Assembly: GCA_949361645.1 (NCBI GenBank)
Contig: OX442420.1
Location: 3,579,882-3,643,881 of the forward strand
DNA: 64,000 nt
Source: Spongilla lacustris
Lineage: Eukaryota > Porifera > Demospongiae > Spongillida > Spongillidae
Direction of reading: 5' to 3'
Shown here: piece after piece, positions 32,767-43,576 of the stretch
How positions within the stretch are numbered: position 1 is the first letter of the stretch
How the letters are laid out: each line of letters starts with the position of its first letter
Program-made: the position numbers and the translations under genes
Notes under the pieces: generated by a model
The model's database searches: none
What the model was told of the DNA's origin: nothing
What the model saw: only the letters and a program-made list of their open reading frames with translations

Positions 32767-33792
32767 ATTTTGACAAAAGCAACTTCACTAACAAAAGCAA
32801 ACGATATATACTACGAACAGGAACACCAAGCCTCACGTGTAGTTCTATTTAAGCTCAAGTAGGTGTGGCTTACAGCATATATCATGGCCGTATGGCTTGA
32901 AACACACCATTTCTAGCCTGAGCTACTGTAACAAGCGATCCCTATGAACATACTCACTTGTACGGATATAACTTGAAATTCTGAACCTATTGATACCACT
33001 GAAGTTGTTTGAAACAGCTAGTAAAGTTATCAACATATATATTTATGTTATCAGTTCAAGGTCCAATGGCACTGCCGCTTGAAATTCTAAATGTACTGGC
33101 ATCATTCGCGTCCTTTAAAATGGTTCTTATCTCGAGTTCTTTACAAATAAAGGAAGGAGAAAATGGCCGCCGTTCCGTCTGGGGACGAGGAAAAACAGAA
33201 TCCCTTTTGTTCTCTTGAACGACACGGTTATGCAACATCAAACAAACACGAAACGGCTCTCTTTTGATTCCTTGTTCGATACCGACAACTATCTAAGCCA
33301 TCCGATCGATAGGAGTCCCGTTAGAAGCGGGTCCCGTTTTTGTAATGATATTCACAATCGGGGTCAAATCCTATATGAGAGTTACTAACGTAACTCTCGA
33401 TGGTGGTGATTATAATAATTCTGATGGGACAGATTCTGAAATAATCTCTGGTATGCAAGAGTGAATTATTATTAAAAACTAGTAAGTAATCAATAAAATT
33501 ATTCCGGCATTACAAACACAGAATGAATATTTGTGTGTGTGTCTGTTTGTGTGTGTGTGTATGGTGCAATGAAACGTGACATCATTTAAAGCTGGGGTAT
33601 GGGGGTATGGTTCTTACTTTTGTGACAAATGTGGACAACATATGTATGTATGGTCCAATATTCCTCAAAAAAGCGTGACATCATTTATGGACACTTCTTC
33701 GGACGCTCCCATACTTTCCGCACTCAGGGTCGGCGTGGAGTTTTCTTATGCATTGCGCATGCGTAATTACTGACGTATAGGCGTATATAATT
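32767..33792. other. Spacer with no supported gene
   Basis: Nothing recognisable is coded. A short CGTGACATCATTTA motif recurs at 33574 and 33674 with a shared GGTATGG-type context, and there is a short TG tract near 33535-33560. The stretch just before 33793 may be the promoter of the next gene. Confidence 0.4.
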
Positions 33793-35456
33793 ATGGAGTG
33801 TTCCGGCAGCGTCGATTGGTTTGAACAAAAGATGGCCGAAAAGAAAATAGTTGCTCTTTCTGATGATTTGAAGGGACACTCTGAAGTAAGGGCAGCCGAA
33901 GTACGTCCTATTACAGACAACGTTTTATCTGAATGGACCAGCGTAAGTAGTGGTTTCGACACAGAGTGCGTAGCAGAGAGCAACGCAGCTCGTTCACTAG
34001 CACTCTTACAGGGGCGGCGGAGCAGGGGGGGCTGGGGGGGGGGGGCTATTGCCCCCCCCAAATATCGAGGTGGGGGGGCTCAGCCCCCCTTGCGCTACCA
34101 TCAGGTTATGAATAATATTGCGATTTCTGTACTGTCAGTGACTGTGTGTTTAAATAGGGTTAGCCTCGCAAGCTGTAATGTTAACAATCCTTGGCCAGAC
34201 CTACTTCGTTATTGACGATCGATTACAATGGACTGGGGACCAGGATAAGTAGTTCCATCTACTGGTTCCCAGGCCATTGTAATCGATCGTCAATAACGAA
34301 GTAGGTCTGGCTTGCGAGACTAGCTTACTGTGATTCTGTGAATGACTTGTTTATCGGTGTTTTGTTTGGGTGCGTGTGGATGAAATGAAGGCAGGTTCTA
34401 TTGCATGAATCATGGTCCGTTCCGAAGAAATACATGTATACTGAAGGCAAGCGTTATACAAAGTGCGGTTTTGAATAGGGGCCGGGGGAACAAATTCGAA
34501 GAGAGTACATGTAGTTCTGTGAGTTGTCGAGTCAGTACCCTTTAAAAAAAAACTACAAGACATCAACGTCAAACGCAAGTATAGACATAATTTCGACGAT
34601 GAGACAACTGTTTACCTATTTGAGACAGAAAGAATTTAGATTTAATAACTGCTTCAACTTGCATGTGCATAAAGAGCCAGCAGAATGCATAAATCTGGAG
34701 GATGCAGCCAAGGAATGAAATGATCATGCAGCGAATTCGGTACATTTCCCACCGAAAAAAATGGCCCGTGTTTAAACGAGCGTATTGACGTAATCATGAA
34801 ATCATGAACGCAGCTACGTGCAATTCTTCTTTAAAAATCTTGTTGGAGTACCAGTTCTTTTCTGAAATGGTACGAGGAAGCATGAACGATTACAAAGATA
34901 CGCTTGTTTAAACACGGACCATTTTTTTTTTCAGTGGGGGCGGACGGAGGGGTACTACATTGGTATGAATATAATTATCTTTTTTACCCCTGCCCCCCCA
35001 AATATGGACACCTTCCGCCGCGCCTGCTCTTAGCATTCACTTTTCGACAACTTACGTGCTCCTATGTCGCAAAAGTACGCCTTAGTCACGTATACGCTAT
35101 ACATGTCACTACGGTTGCTTGAAGTGTATGTACATGACGAGAAAGTTTATAACGGCACAGAAGCCGCTGACCGGTGGGATCATATGTGCCGTCGTTTTGG
35201 TTGGAAAGAGAAATGGAATAAAGAGACGGAAATACCGAATGTGGTTAAATACATTGACGATAAAGCCGATGATTCAGATCTATACAGTGATCTTGATGAT
35301 GTACGTGAGTGTTTGAAAGAGAATCGTGACCAGCTGAATCATTATCAGCTATCAAAGGATGACTGTTCTAGGATTTTATTGGATATGCTGGATCAGATCA
35401 TGCTTCCACTTCAGCAGAAAGAACTGCCAGATGATTTTATAGTAGAATACCTCTAG
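33793..35456 (+). CDS. Hypothetical gene with at least two exons and an intronic transposon
   Basis: I do not recognise the product. The first part, from ATG 33793, encodes about 50 residues (MECSGSVDWFEQKMAEKK...) and meets a consensus donor GTAAGT at 33943 in phase 0. The last part, about 35077-35456, encodes an acidic hydrophilic protein with DRWDHMCRRFGWKEKW, then an Asp-rich stretch and a helical C-terminus ending QQKELPDDFIVEYL and a stop. A phase-compatible but weak acceptor is at 35075. Between them lies a 1018-bp transposable element (34009-35026). Codon use and charge suggest real coding sequence, but the junction is not proven and a middle exon may be missing. No domain assignment is possible. 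Confidence 0.45.
34193..34311. mobile_element. Palindrome with CCAGACCTACTTCG arms, nested
   Basis: Arms of about 43 bp (GCCAGACCTACTTCGTTATT and onward through GACGATCGATTACAATGG) pair around a short centre. Outside the arms, CTCGCAAGC recurs inverted, interrupted on the left by about 20 bp. The CTCG...CCAGACC layout resembles the CCAGACCC repeat family. Confidence 0.65.
34752..34931. mobile_element. Small inverted-repeat element nested at the right end of the 1018-bp element
   Basis: The left arm (AAAAATGGCCCGTGTTTAAA, then CGAGCGTATT) pairs with the right arm ending about 34931 (ATACGCTTGTTTAAACACGG followed by ACCATTTTT). The interior has no coding capacity. Confidence 0.55.
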
Positions 35457-35652
35457 TGTATTGTGAAATTGTACACGCTGTGTTTTTTAAAATTTATTTT
35501 TTTACCCCAGTGATTTTAAAATCTCCATTCGCATATGTATGTGTTGGCCGCGTATTCGTATTACACCGGTGTCATAGCGGATTTTGTTCGCCCCGGATAA
35601 AATCTGCTAGCTGATTCGGGGAACACATTCTGCTAGTGGGTTTACCTCCCAC

Positions 35653-36481
35653 CAGTGATGCCGCGGCCAGCACGGACCGTCCGTGACCGTATTCATTTGA
35701 CGGTTTTTGACGGCCGACCGTGACCGTGACCGGGAAGCTTACCGATCACGTGATTAAACCGTGAAAATAATTGGCCGTCAAATTTATTAGCTGGCCGTCC
35801 GTGGCCGTCAGAACTTTTGACGGTCCATTAAGCCTATTCACGTCACTAGCGTCACGTGCAGTGGATTTTTTTCCCTGCGTGGCAAATGTCGTCTTTCCAA
35901 GAACCTTTGAAGATAAGCCACCTAATAGCGCGGTGAAGTTTGCAGCAAACCCGACTGTCACCAACACGTGGCTATGGAACCATTTTAATATTTACGACAT
36001 AGTCTCGTCCCCAGCCTGATATGTATTCGTAATATGCCATCCGCTGCTGCCGAATGTGGGTCTGGGGACGCGACTTGCCATGATTATGCGTTATCGCGTG
36101 GATTTCACGTGCGAGCGAGTTTTCTCCCAGTTGAGACTCATTGTGAAGATGGAGGATGGATCCAGCCAGGATTGAATCTGTTCTCTTTCTCAGCTGCAAT
36201 AAAAGCCTTTAGTTAATTGAATCCGTTCTTTCACACTTGTTTTGCTATGCCCATGCATACCGTTCATGAACCATTTCTATTGATACGCGCATGCCAAACT
36301 TCTATAGTATAATTACTGACCCTCCGTGACCGTATTAAAATTTTGACGGCTGACGGCCAGCCGTGTACGTGACCGTATTGAAATCATACGGTCCATCTTT
36401 GACCGTGACCGTGACCGTCTATATCCAAACGGCCAGCCGTGAACGTGACCGGATTGTTAAAAGCTGGCCGCGGCATCACTG
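35653..36481. mobile_element. 829-bp non-autonomous hAT-type element
   Basis: Perfect 19-bp terminal inverted repeats, CAGTGATGCCGCGGCCAGC at 35653-35671 and its complement ending at 36481, are flanked by an exact 8-bp target duplication CCTCCCAC (35645-35652 and 36482-36489). An 8-bp duplication with CAGTG-type ends is the hAT signature. Both subterminal regions carry many copies of TGACCGT and related ACGGCC words, which could be transposase-binding repeats. There is no transposase; interior ORFs are not recognisable. The ends look recent. Confidence 0.85.
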
Positions 36482-36542
36482 CCTCCCACCCCCCTCCTTG
36501 ATTATTAGTGCCCACGGACGCGTGCACGCGGAACTGCGGAAG

Positions 36543-37352
36543 TAGTCTCGTACCCAGACCCAAAGTTTCACAGCTGCAGATGGATTACATCACCGCTACG
36601 TGAAAAGTGGGTCTGGTAAAGTCCTGTACTCATTTCTGTCCAGCTTCCCCAGAATGTTGGGGAACCAATCAGATTCGAGTTATGCGGTAATTGCATACCT
36701 CTTTTATAATCGTGCGATCAATTAATAGCAATTACCGACGCAAATGGAGTGAGCACGTTTGGGGTATTCGAAGTTGAAAGAAGAGCAGCTATAAGAAGCG
36801 TAGTACATGTTTTGAGTGGGCGCAATGCATTTATCAGCTTTCCAACGGGCTACGGCGAGTCGTTATGTTACGCCGTTCTACCGTTGGCTTTTGATGAACT
36901 AATATTGCACCAGAAAGTTCATCGCTTCAATTGTGTAGTTGGTGTGTGTTTAGTCTGCCTGAACCGTAGGAATACAAAATTCCAGCATCTGAGCACTCTA
37001 AGTGCCTCTTGATAAAAAAGCCCAAGGGACAGTACCCTTTTTGCATACTCTTGGACACGATCCAAGATATTTCCTGTGCTTACATGTATGTTTCTTTGTG
37101 GACTGTATTCTATGTCTACAAACGCATGCACAATGATGTCAGCAGCTGCTTTGACCCTTATCTAAAAGATCTATAGGTCATGTGTCAACACTCTCTATAG
37201 GTCATGTGTCAACACTCTCTCTCCACTCCATATATGGCATCATTATACATTCCTCCCGACGTATTATATAATGACTTTACCAGACCCACTTTTCACGTAG
37301 CGGTGATGTAATCCACCCGCAGCTGTGAAAATTTGGGTCTGGGTACGAGACT
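36543..37352. mobile_element. Mutator-like TIR element carrying a RecQ-type helicase fragment
   Basis: About 79-bp terminal inverted repeats, starting TAGTCTCGTACCCAGACCC at 36543 and ending with the complement at 37352, enclose about 650 bp. The flanks share an exact 10-bp duplication ACTGCGGAAG (36533-36542 and 37353-37362). Long TIRs with a 9-11 bp duplication point to Mutator-like elements. Each TIR is itself a copy of the roughly 80-bp palindromic repeat found solo at 10267 and 29874. The cargo is the helicase fragment at 36756-36905. Confidence 0.7.
36756..36905 (+). pseudogene. RecQ-like helicase N-terminal fragment with altered Walker A
   Basis: The frame reads FGVFEVERRAAIRSVV, LSGRNAFISFPTGYGESLC, then YAVLPLAFDEL. 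This matches the start of a RecQ-family helicase core (Q-motif region, then PTGYGKSLCY). The Walker A lysine is glutamate here, which would abolish ATP binding. The match ends after about 50 residues, before any DEAH box, so it is a captured or relic fragment inside the TIR element. Confidence 0.75.
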
Positions 37353-37362
37353 ACTGCGGAAG

Positions 37363-38639
37363 CGTCCGAAAGTATCTAGGAATGGTTCAGTGTACAATTG
37401 TAGCGTAAGCTGCGTTGTGTATACGCAACCGATGGCTTTCAAGACCTGCGAAGCTTCATCACACCTAGGGCTTCAGTTTCCATGGCTCTATTAGTAAGGT
37501 TGCGTTGGAAAAATTCCCAGAAAAAAAGGTGACAATTACCGCAATAAATCAGTGGCATACAGCAGCAGCTAAATAAACGGCACTACATGTAGGAAAGCTG
37601 AAGGGGGTGCAATTGCATGGAAGAAAGGTCCGCTTGGCAGGCTATATGTCACTTGATTGTTTATTGCAGGTGCAATCTACACACATTAATGAGAACTGCT
37701 ATAGCTAGACCTACCGATAAAATGTGACGCTGTCTGAACAACACAAACAGGGAATGCCATTCTATGGGGGCAATCTCTTCCACAAAGGACATTACAGTTG
37801 TAGCAGAACATTAACATTTGTGTGTGATTTTAACATTATGTAATCACGTGTAATTATAATCATTAATTAGAGTAGAGATCCACACAGTTGATATCGATAT
37901 ATAAGCCAGCAGAAACCAGTGAGCTTCGATTAGCTGGCGCATCACTTCTAGCTCGGTACATATACAGTGCTGTACTGAAGAACTGTAGCGATCTCATGCA
38001 CGTAACTTAGTATTACTGAGTGCAGCACGAATTAAAAATTGAAGAACCATATAGCTTCTTCACTCATGCACTTGGCTGAACGGTTTCAGATCATCAACAT
38101 CTTATCTGGTTACCATCTGTAATGCATTCTACAGTAATCAACCTGTCTTGAATCAATACCAAGATGGCCTTCCATCTCCTGAAGCTGTGTTAATTCCGTT
38201 TTGAAAAATTACCTTCATCATACACGATTGTAATGCTGAATTGTAACCAATATTAGAATTAAATTCTGCTGCAACTTGCTTTCAATAAAAATTCCCTTCA
38301 CATCTTTTGAATGTGAGCTTAGTGCCAGTGCTCTCCAACGTCACAACAGACACATTAAGTCATCAATGGGGTAAGGATATCTAGCTAATCTTGCATTGCT
38401 GCAATTTTACTATGAACAGCAAATCAATTTTTAAAAAGTAACTACACTCAAATCGGAATCACTCATGAATAATCAACTGAAATATATACTAGCAACAGTA
38501 CCAATCCAAATGTAGGATCGGAAAGATGGCTGGCTACAGGTATCATGCATATTCGGCATAAGCAGCTCCCTATCTAGTACACCAAACGCAAGAACTCTGG
38601 CATTCCCTCCTATATTTAATTTATTTCAAAGATGCCTGG
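37363..38639. other. Spacer with no supported gene
   Basis: AT-rich, no coding evidence, no clear repeat ends. A tandem duplicate of about 21 bp (TAGGTCATGTGTCAACACTC) at about 37170-37220 lies just before, inside the TIR element. Confidence 0.4.
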
Positions 38640-38932
38640 TACGTGTACTTTTACAAGTTTTCAAACCATTACACCTCCAAAAATGAACCAGTGGGCACAA
38701 AAGTTTAGTAAAGATATATTGGGGCCAATTTATGATGGTGGGGGGCGATCTCAACATGATGATAACCTGACTTGAGGTCAAATGTGAACATAAACTCACC
38801 TTCTTCATGGCAATGCGCAAGTCCTCATACCTAAACCTCTGTTTCTGCAGAAACTGGTTCAAGTGCCTCCTACTTACCACCAACCATTTCTTTCCAGAAA
38901 CAGCTGTTCTCAGCAACTGACAATGGGCTGCA
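38640..38932 (-). pseudogene. Reverse-transcriptase fragment of retroelement copy B, part 1
   Basis: It matches 27540-27790 of copy A by eye across its length: GKKWLVVSRRHLNQF, YEDLRIAMKK, an HLTSS segment in another frame and IFTKLLCPLVHFWR. Stops and frame changes match the decayed state of copy A. The homology stops exactly at the target duplication of the inserted 4.6-kb element at 38933 and resumes at 43585. Confidence 0.8.
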
Positions 38933-40190
38933 TAGTGTTGGGATAGTTAACTACTTTAAAAACTTAACTTGGGTCAGTTAAGTCAATTATTGCAGTTACT
39001 TACACTAATATAGCCAGGGGGTACTTAACTCAGTACATATTGTTAGGCACAATAATTACCTTAACTTAACTGGTTTTATTTCTTTAACTAGATATGATTT
39101 CTCTGTCCAATTAAGGTACACTGGCATTCTTACTTTGCCTCAATTGGGTATACTTACTTGTAGACATGCTAATGATAATGATGTAAGTCTCTGCTGACTC
39201 CCATTTTCCAAATGGGCTTGCATGCACATATCTTTGTTACATACATGTACTTCAGTGCTTCATGCTGAAGGAATCTTTTGTTCCTTTGTCAATCCATCTA
39301 AAATTTATAATATGATTATGTGTAAATAATACATACAGTAAATTGAAAACTAGACAGGGTCAATACATATGCATAGCTTTAGATTTTGTTGCAACTTCTC
39401 ATATTTTTCAGTCCTCATATGAAAGTAACTTTGGTGAAAAAAAAAGTCAAAAAACTTTAATGGTTTACGAAATACATCGTCATGAATAATTAATGATTCT
39501 CCACATTTTTGCTCCTTTGCTGAGCCATTACTTTGCTCTCACAGATCTTGCAGGGTTATATTTGGTATCAAATCGATGCTCTTTTGATGTACAACTAAAT
39601 TATCATATGGTTTACAGAATTCAGACCACTTGCAGATTGAAACTCGACTTTTTTTTTTTTACATAGTGAAAGCCACACCCTGTTATAATGATTTTGAAAA
39701 ATAAAAAGTCTGAGTATCAGTTATCTCTGGGAACCACAAAGGATTGAACATCAGGACGCCATTTTTTCTTTTTTTTGGCACCTTCAATGTTTACATGGGT
39801 ACAAGTGGAGTTATGTAATAATCATCCACACATTTGTAAACTGTGGTTGACATGACTCAGCACATATCAGAGACACTCCTCCTGTAGGTTTTTTTTAACC
39901 CAATAAGGCATGCGCGGGCTTTAACCGATTAATTGCGGAAGACTCCAATTGGCGTCCGATAAATGTTTCTCAGAGCGCGGTGGACTCCAATTGGCGTCCA
40001 GCTGGAAGCGAATGGTTTAGGCGGTTTTAACTAACAGACGCTTTGTTATCTGCACATATCCTGTAACTTTTCGGAGTTGCTTGTCAGTGATAACTATACT
40101 GTAGAAGCTGAAAGGGTGCATCGCTATTCTAGTTTGGGTGCAAAACACGCTCGAACAAGGTAATAAGTATGGCCATACTCCGGTTAGATA

Positions 40191-40391
40191 ATGGAACACG
40201 TACTGTGTTGTATAGAATGTCGAAGCGAGCGCGTACGGCTCCAGACTGACGAGGTTTTGGAAACGCTCGACGACACCGTGGACATGCAATGCAGTGACGA
40301 TAGCGGTGATGACGATCTTATGATGGTAGGCAGCGACGACCAATTTAGCGACCTAGAGAAGGAAGGTACTACGCCCCTAATTGTAATATAA
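40191..40391 (+). CDS. Small acidic ORF inside the long-TIR unit
   Basis: A 66-codon frame, ATG to TAA, encoding a Cys-containing start (EHVLCCIECRSERV) and a strongly acidic centre (DDSGDDDLMMVGSDDQFSD). I do not recognise it. An acidic N-terminus is common in transposases such as piggyBac, but no catalytic motif follows, so it may be a first exon or a remnant. Confidence 0.3.
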   Translation: MEHVLCCIECRSERVRLQTDEVLETLDDTVDMQCSDDSGDDDLMMVGSDDQFSDLEKEGTTPLIVI

Positions 40392-40702
40392 TTCATACTG
40401 GTGGGCGTCTACGCTCGATAGATATGACATGCAAACAGATGACATCATGTATAGTTAGTATGCCCAAACAGCTGATGCCATCTTGACATTTGAACGTTGT
40501 AGCAACCAAGAGAAGATGGCTGGAATCTACAGACAGTCGAGAGAGGAGTGCGAGTCACAAGGCACCCACATCATGCATGGCCAAACAGCTGATGTCATCT
40601 TGACATTTGAACATTGTAGCAACCAAGAGATCTGAAGAATAGGAGAGTGTGAGTCACAAGGTACCCACCGTACGACCACATCAACACAAATAATTACAGA
40701 CA

Positions 40703-40950
40703 GTGACAGTGCACACATCCATCTTGATACTCACAGCGCAAACCCAGAGCTATGCACACATCCACTCACAGCGCAAACCCAGAGCTATGCACACATCCAT
40801 CTTGACACTCTCAGCGCAAACCAAGAGCTATGCACACATCCATCTTGACACTCTCAGCGCAAACCCAGAGCTATGCACACATCCATCTTGACAGTCACAG
40901 CTCACACCCAGAGATATGTACACATTCATCTTGACAGTCGTATATACTCG
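40703..40950. repeat. Tandem array, unit about 40-45 bp
   Basis: About five to six direct copies of a unit containing GCGCAAACCCAGAGCTATGC and ACACATCCATCTTGACA, with small length changes. A related pair of blocks (CAAACAGCTGATG.CATCTTG) precedes it at 40465 and 40585. Confidence 0.75.
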
Positions 40951-41571
40951 TATCGGACCCTTGTATATTCGAGTTGTACCAGCTGCAATAATAACAGAAC
41001 ATCATTCTCTCTGTATTCGAAACGGAGATTTAGCATGCTGCAATTGTCTACGAAAAATACGTAAGCTCAATCCTGAAATAGCGTTCGTAGATACCTCTAG
41101 CGGTAGTAGCCTTACACAAGCAGTTGTGGGTCCTAGTAGCCCAAGTTGCCAACATGGTGCAGGCCCCAGTAGCCCAAGTTCCCAACGCGGTGCAGGCCCT
41201 ATATAGTAGCCCAAGTTCCCAACACAGTGCAGGCCCTAGCCGCTCTTCTCAAGAAGGTGCAGGCCCTAGTATCCTTGAATCAGCTCCCAGTAGTGTGTTA
41301 AGCACGTGCACTCCTGTGCAAACCGAAGATATGATGTTGGGAACTTGGGCTACTAGGACCCACAACTGCTTGTGTAAGTCTACTACCGCTAGAGGTATCT
41401 ACGATTGACTACAAACGCTATTTCAGGATTGAGCTTACGCATATTTCGTAGACAATTGCAGCATGCTAAATCTCCGTTTCGAATACAGAGAGAATGATGT
41501 TCTGTTATTATTGCAGCTGGTACAAGCCGTACAACTCGAATATACGAGGGTTCGATACGAGTATATACGAC
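40938..41571. repeat. Inner inverted repeat with central 30-bp tandem repeats
   Basis: Arms 40938-41145 and about 41336-41571 pair closely (GTCGTATATACTCGTATCGG at the outer end). The centre contains direct repeats around GTGCAGGCCC and GTAGCCCAAGTTCCCAAC (about 41120-41275). The plus strand is open across much of it (a C-N-C-L and then S/P/Q-rich product), perhaps a spliced transposon gene, but no domain is recognisable. Confidence 0.65.
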
Positions 41572-42288
41572 GCGTATGACTATAAATCTTGCCATTGCTT
41601 TACGAAACGCCAGACTACTTTAAAGCCCGCGCATGCCTTATTGGGTTAAAAAAAACCTACAGGAGGAGTGTCTCTGATATGTGCTGAGTCATGCCAACCA
41701 CAGTTTACAAATGTGTGGATGATTATTACATAACTCCACTTGTGACCCATGTAAACATTGAAGGTGCCAAAAAAAAGAAAAAATGGCGTCCTGATGTTCA
41801 ATCGCTTGTGGTTCTCAGAGATAACTGATACTCAGACTTTTTATTTTTCAAAAACATTATAACAGGGTGTGGCTTTCACTATGTAAAAAAAATATGTCGA
41901 GTTTCAATCTGCAAGTGGTCTGAATTCTGTAAACCATGTGATAAACACATATAATTTTTAACCCTTTAACCTCTATCATAAAAGCATATGATAATTTAGT
42001 TGTACATCAAAAGAGCATCGATTTGATACCAAATATAACCCTGCAAGATCTGTGAGAGCAAAGTAATGGCTCAGCAAAGGAGCAAAAATGTGGAGAATCA
42101 TTAATTATTCATGACGATGTATTTCGTAAACCATTAAAGTTTTTTGACTTTTTTTTTCACCAAAGTTACTTTCATATGAGGACTGAAAAATATGAGAAGT
42201 TACAACAAAATCTAAAGCTATGCGTCCAATTTTAAGTGATCTTCATATGTATTGACCCGACAACTTTTTAAAAAATATTCTGCAAAAG

Positions 42289-42900
42289 AGCACCTAGTGA
42301 CTAAACTATTATAATAAGTACCTACAATATACGGTGACCATCCACACATTTTTTGTACCATTTCACTTTCGAAATAGTTACATATCTGCATCTGGCCACC
42401 ACACTCTTTTGAATCTAAACAGATTTTTTGCATGGCCCAGGATAAAACAAAGTCATTGCATGATATTGCGAATTTTGTCATAAAACTCTATTTGGGTTAG
42501 GAAACAAGGATCATGAGTTTATTTTTCAAGTGTTGTAGTTCCATCATTGCACGTGCGCTCGCAAAACAGCAAGAGATGGAGAAATGGGTGCTGTTGCGCC
42601 ATCAAAAGGATGCGGTTTGGGTTGGCATTTTTTGCAGCTTTGCGAGCGCACTTTCAATGACGGAACTACGACACTTGAAAATAAAACGCGAGTTCCTTGT
42701 TTCCTAACACAAAAATAGTTTTAAGGCAAAATTTCCAATTTTAAAAAGACTCCGTTTTATCCTGGGCCAAAAATATGTTTAGATTCAAAAGGGTGTGTGG
42801 TGGCCAGAAGCAGATATGTAACGAAGTGAAAAGGTACAAAAAATGTGTGGATGGTCACTGTAGGTACTTATTATAATAGTTTAGGCACTAGGTGTTCTTA
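42289..42900. mobile_element. 612-bp palindrome inside the hAT-type insertion
   Basis: Left half (CACCTAGTG, ATTATAATAAGTACC, GGTGACCATCCACACATTTT) and right half are complements over about 200 bp, and pairing resumes in the inner part (GGAAACAAGG, AAGTGTTGTAGTTCC/GGAACTACGACACTT) around a centre near 42595. There is no coding content. Confidence 0.75.
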
Positions 42901-43271
42901 TAGCAGAAGATTTGAATTTCAAGATGTCCATTTTTCAATTGTGGATACTATCTATACATGTATGAGAGTAATCTCAGAAGTTCTGTCCCTGCATTCGATC
43001 GGAGTGTTATACATTTACAAACATACATTATTTAGCAAATCTACTTGCCTCAACTAGCTATGTATAATTTCCATAATCCCTTGTTTCTTTACTTTTTATA
43101 AATACAAATCCTATTTTAATCTAAAATTTTTGAATATCTTGTCTTAACGTAATCCAGGCCCAATACACTTGACCCAGAAATGGAATCCTATCAGATTGAC
43201 TAAAGGGTGTGACCCACTGGAGTTTTCCAAAATAGTAGGAAATATTATTATTTCAGCCAGTTCTGAGCATT

Positions 43272-43297
43272 CCCCCCCCCCCCCCCCCCCCCCCCCC
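43272..43297. repeat. Poly-C homopolymer (26 bp)
   Basis: A C run near the right end of the hAT-type insertion. Length is uncertain in any assembly. Confidence 0.9.
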
Positions 43298-43576
43298 GAG
43301 CAGGCTATGCAATTTGAAGCAGAAAGAAATCGAAGAGCGCAATCTTGAATGCACAAAATGTAATTAAGTTGAACTATATAATAAACTTCGTGTGACTGTT
43401 TAACTAAATTGTCAACTTAACTGGGTTGTGGAAAAAACCAGGTTATTTAACTATAACTTATCTGAAAGAATAAGGAAAAGCAATGAATTTATTTAACTTA
43501 ACTGCACAACAAACAGAACATCATTAGTTAACTGGAACTTAACTACTGTCAAAAACCTTTAATGATCACATCACTA

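Larger units (their letters stand above)
34009..35026. mobile_element. 1018-bp TIR element with 6-bp target duplication
   Basis: The left end CAGGGGCGGCGGA at 34009 pairs with the right end TCCGCCGCGCCTG at 35026 (12 of 13 bases). CTCTTA precedes (34003-34008) and follows (35027-35032) the element, consistent with a target duplication. Inside, near each end, are G- or C-rich tracts and two further palindromes (34193-34311 and about 34752-34931). No transposase is visible, so it is non-autonomous. Confidence 0.65.
39357..42258. mobile_element. 2.9-kb unit with inverted repeats of about 0.57-0.64 kb
   Basis: The left arm 39357-39923 and right arm 41620-42258 are near-identical complements, from GGGTCAATACATATG at the outer ends to GCATGCGCGGGCTTTA at the inner ends; the right arm has a 20-bp insertion near its outer end. 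The 1.7-kb interior holds a small acidic ORF (40191-40391), a tandem array (40703-40950) and a further inverted repeat (40938-41571). This is the layout of a foldback or long-TIR transposon. A diverged collinear relative of one arm lies at 58440-58890. Confidence 0.75.
38933..43576. mobile_element. 4.6-kb hAT-type insertion with nested palindromes
   Basis: It interrupts retroelement copy B. The flanks share GGGCTGCA (38925-38932 and 43577-43584), an 8-bp target duplication, and the ends are imperfect inverted repeats: TAGTGTTGGGAT on the left against TAGTGATGTGAT read from the right (9 of 12). TAGTGTTGGGATAGTTAACT strongly resembles hAT termini. Both subterminal regions are full of TTAACT/AGTTAA words. 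Inside are a 2.9-kb inverted-repeat unit (39357-42258) and a 0.6-kb palindrome (42289-42900). No hAT transposase is recognisable, so mobility would be in trans. Confidence 0.75.

Noticed and set aside
36749..37012. A working RecQ helicase gene
   Set aside because: Only about 50 residues match, the Walker A lysine is Glu, and later motifs are absent. It sits inside a TIR element.
41620..42258. Separate LTR retrotransposon with LTRs at 39357 and 41620
   Set aside because: The two arms are inverted, not direct, so they are terminal inverted repeats and not LTRs.
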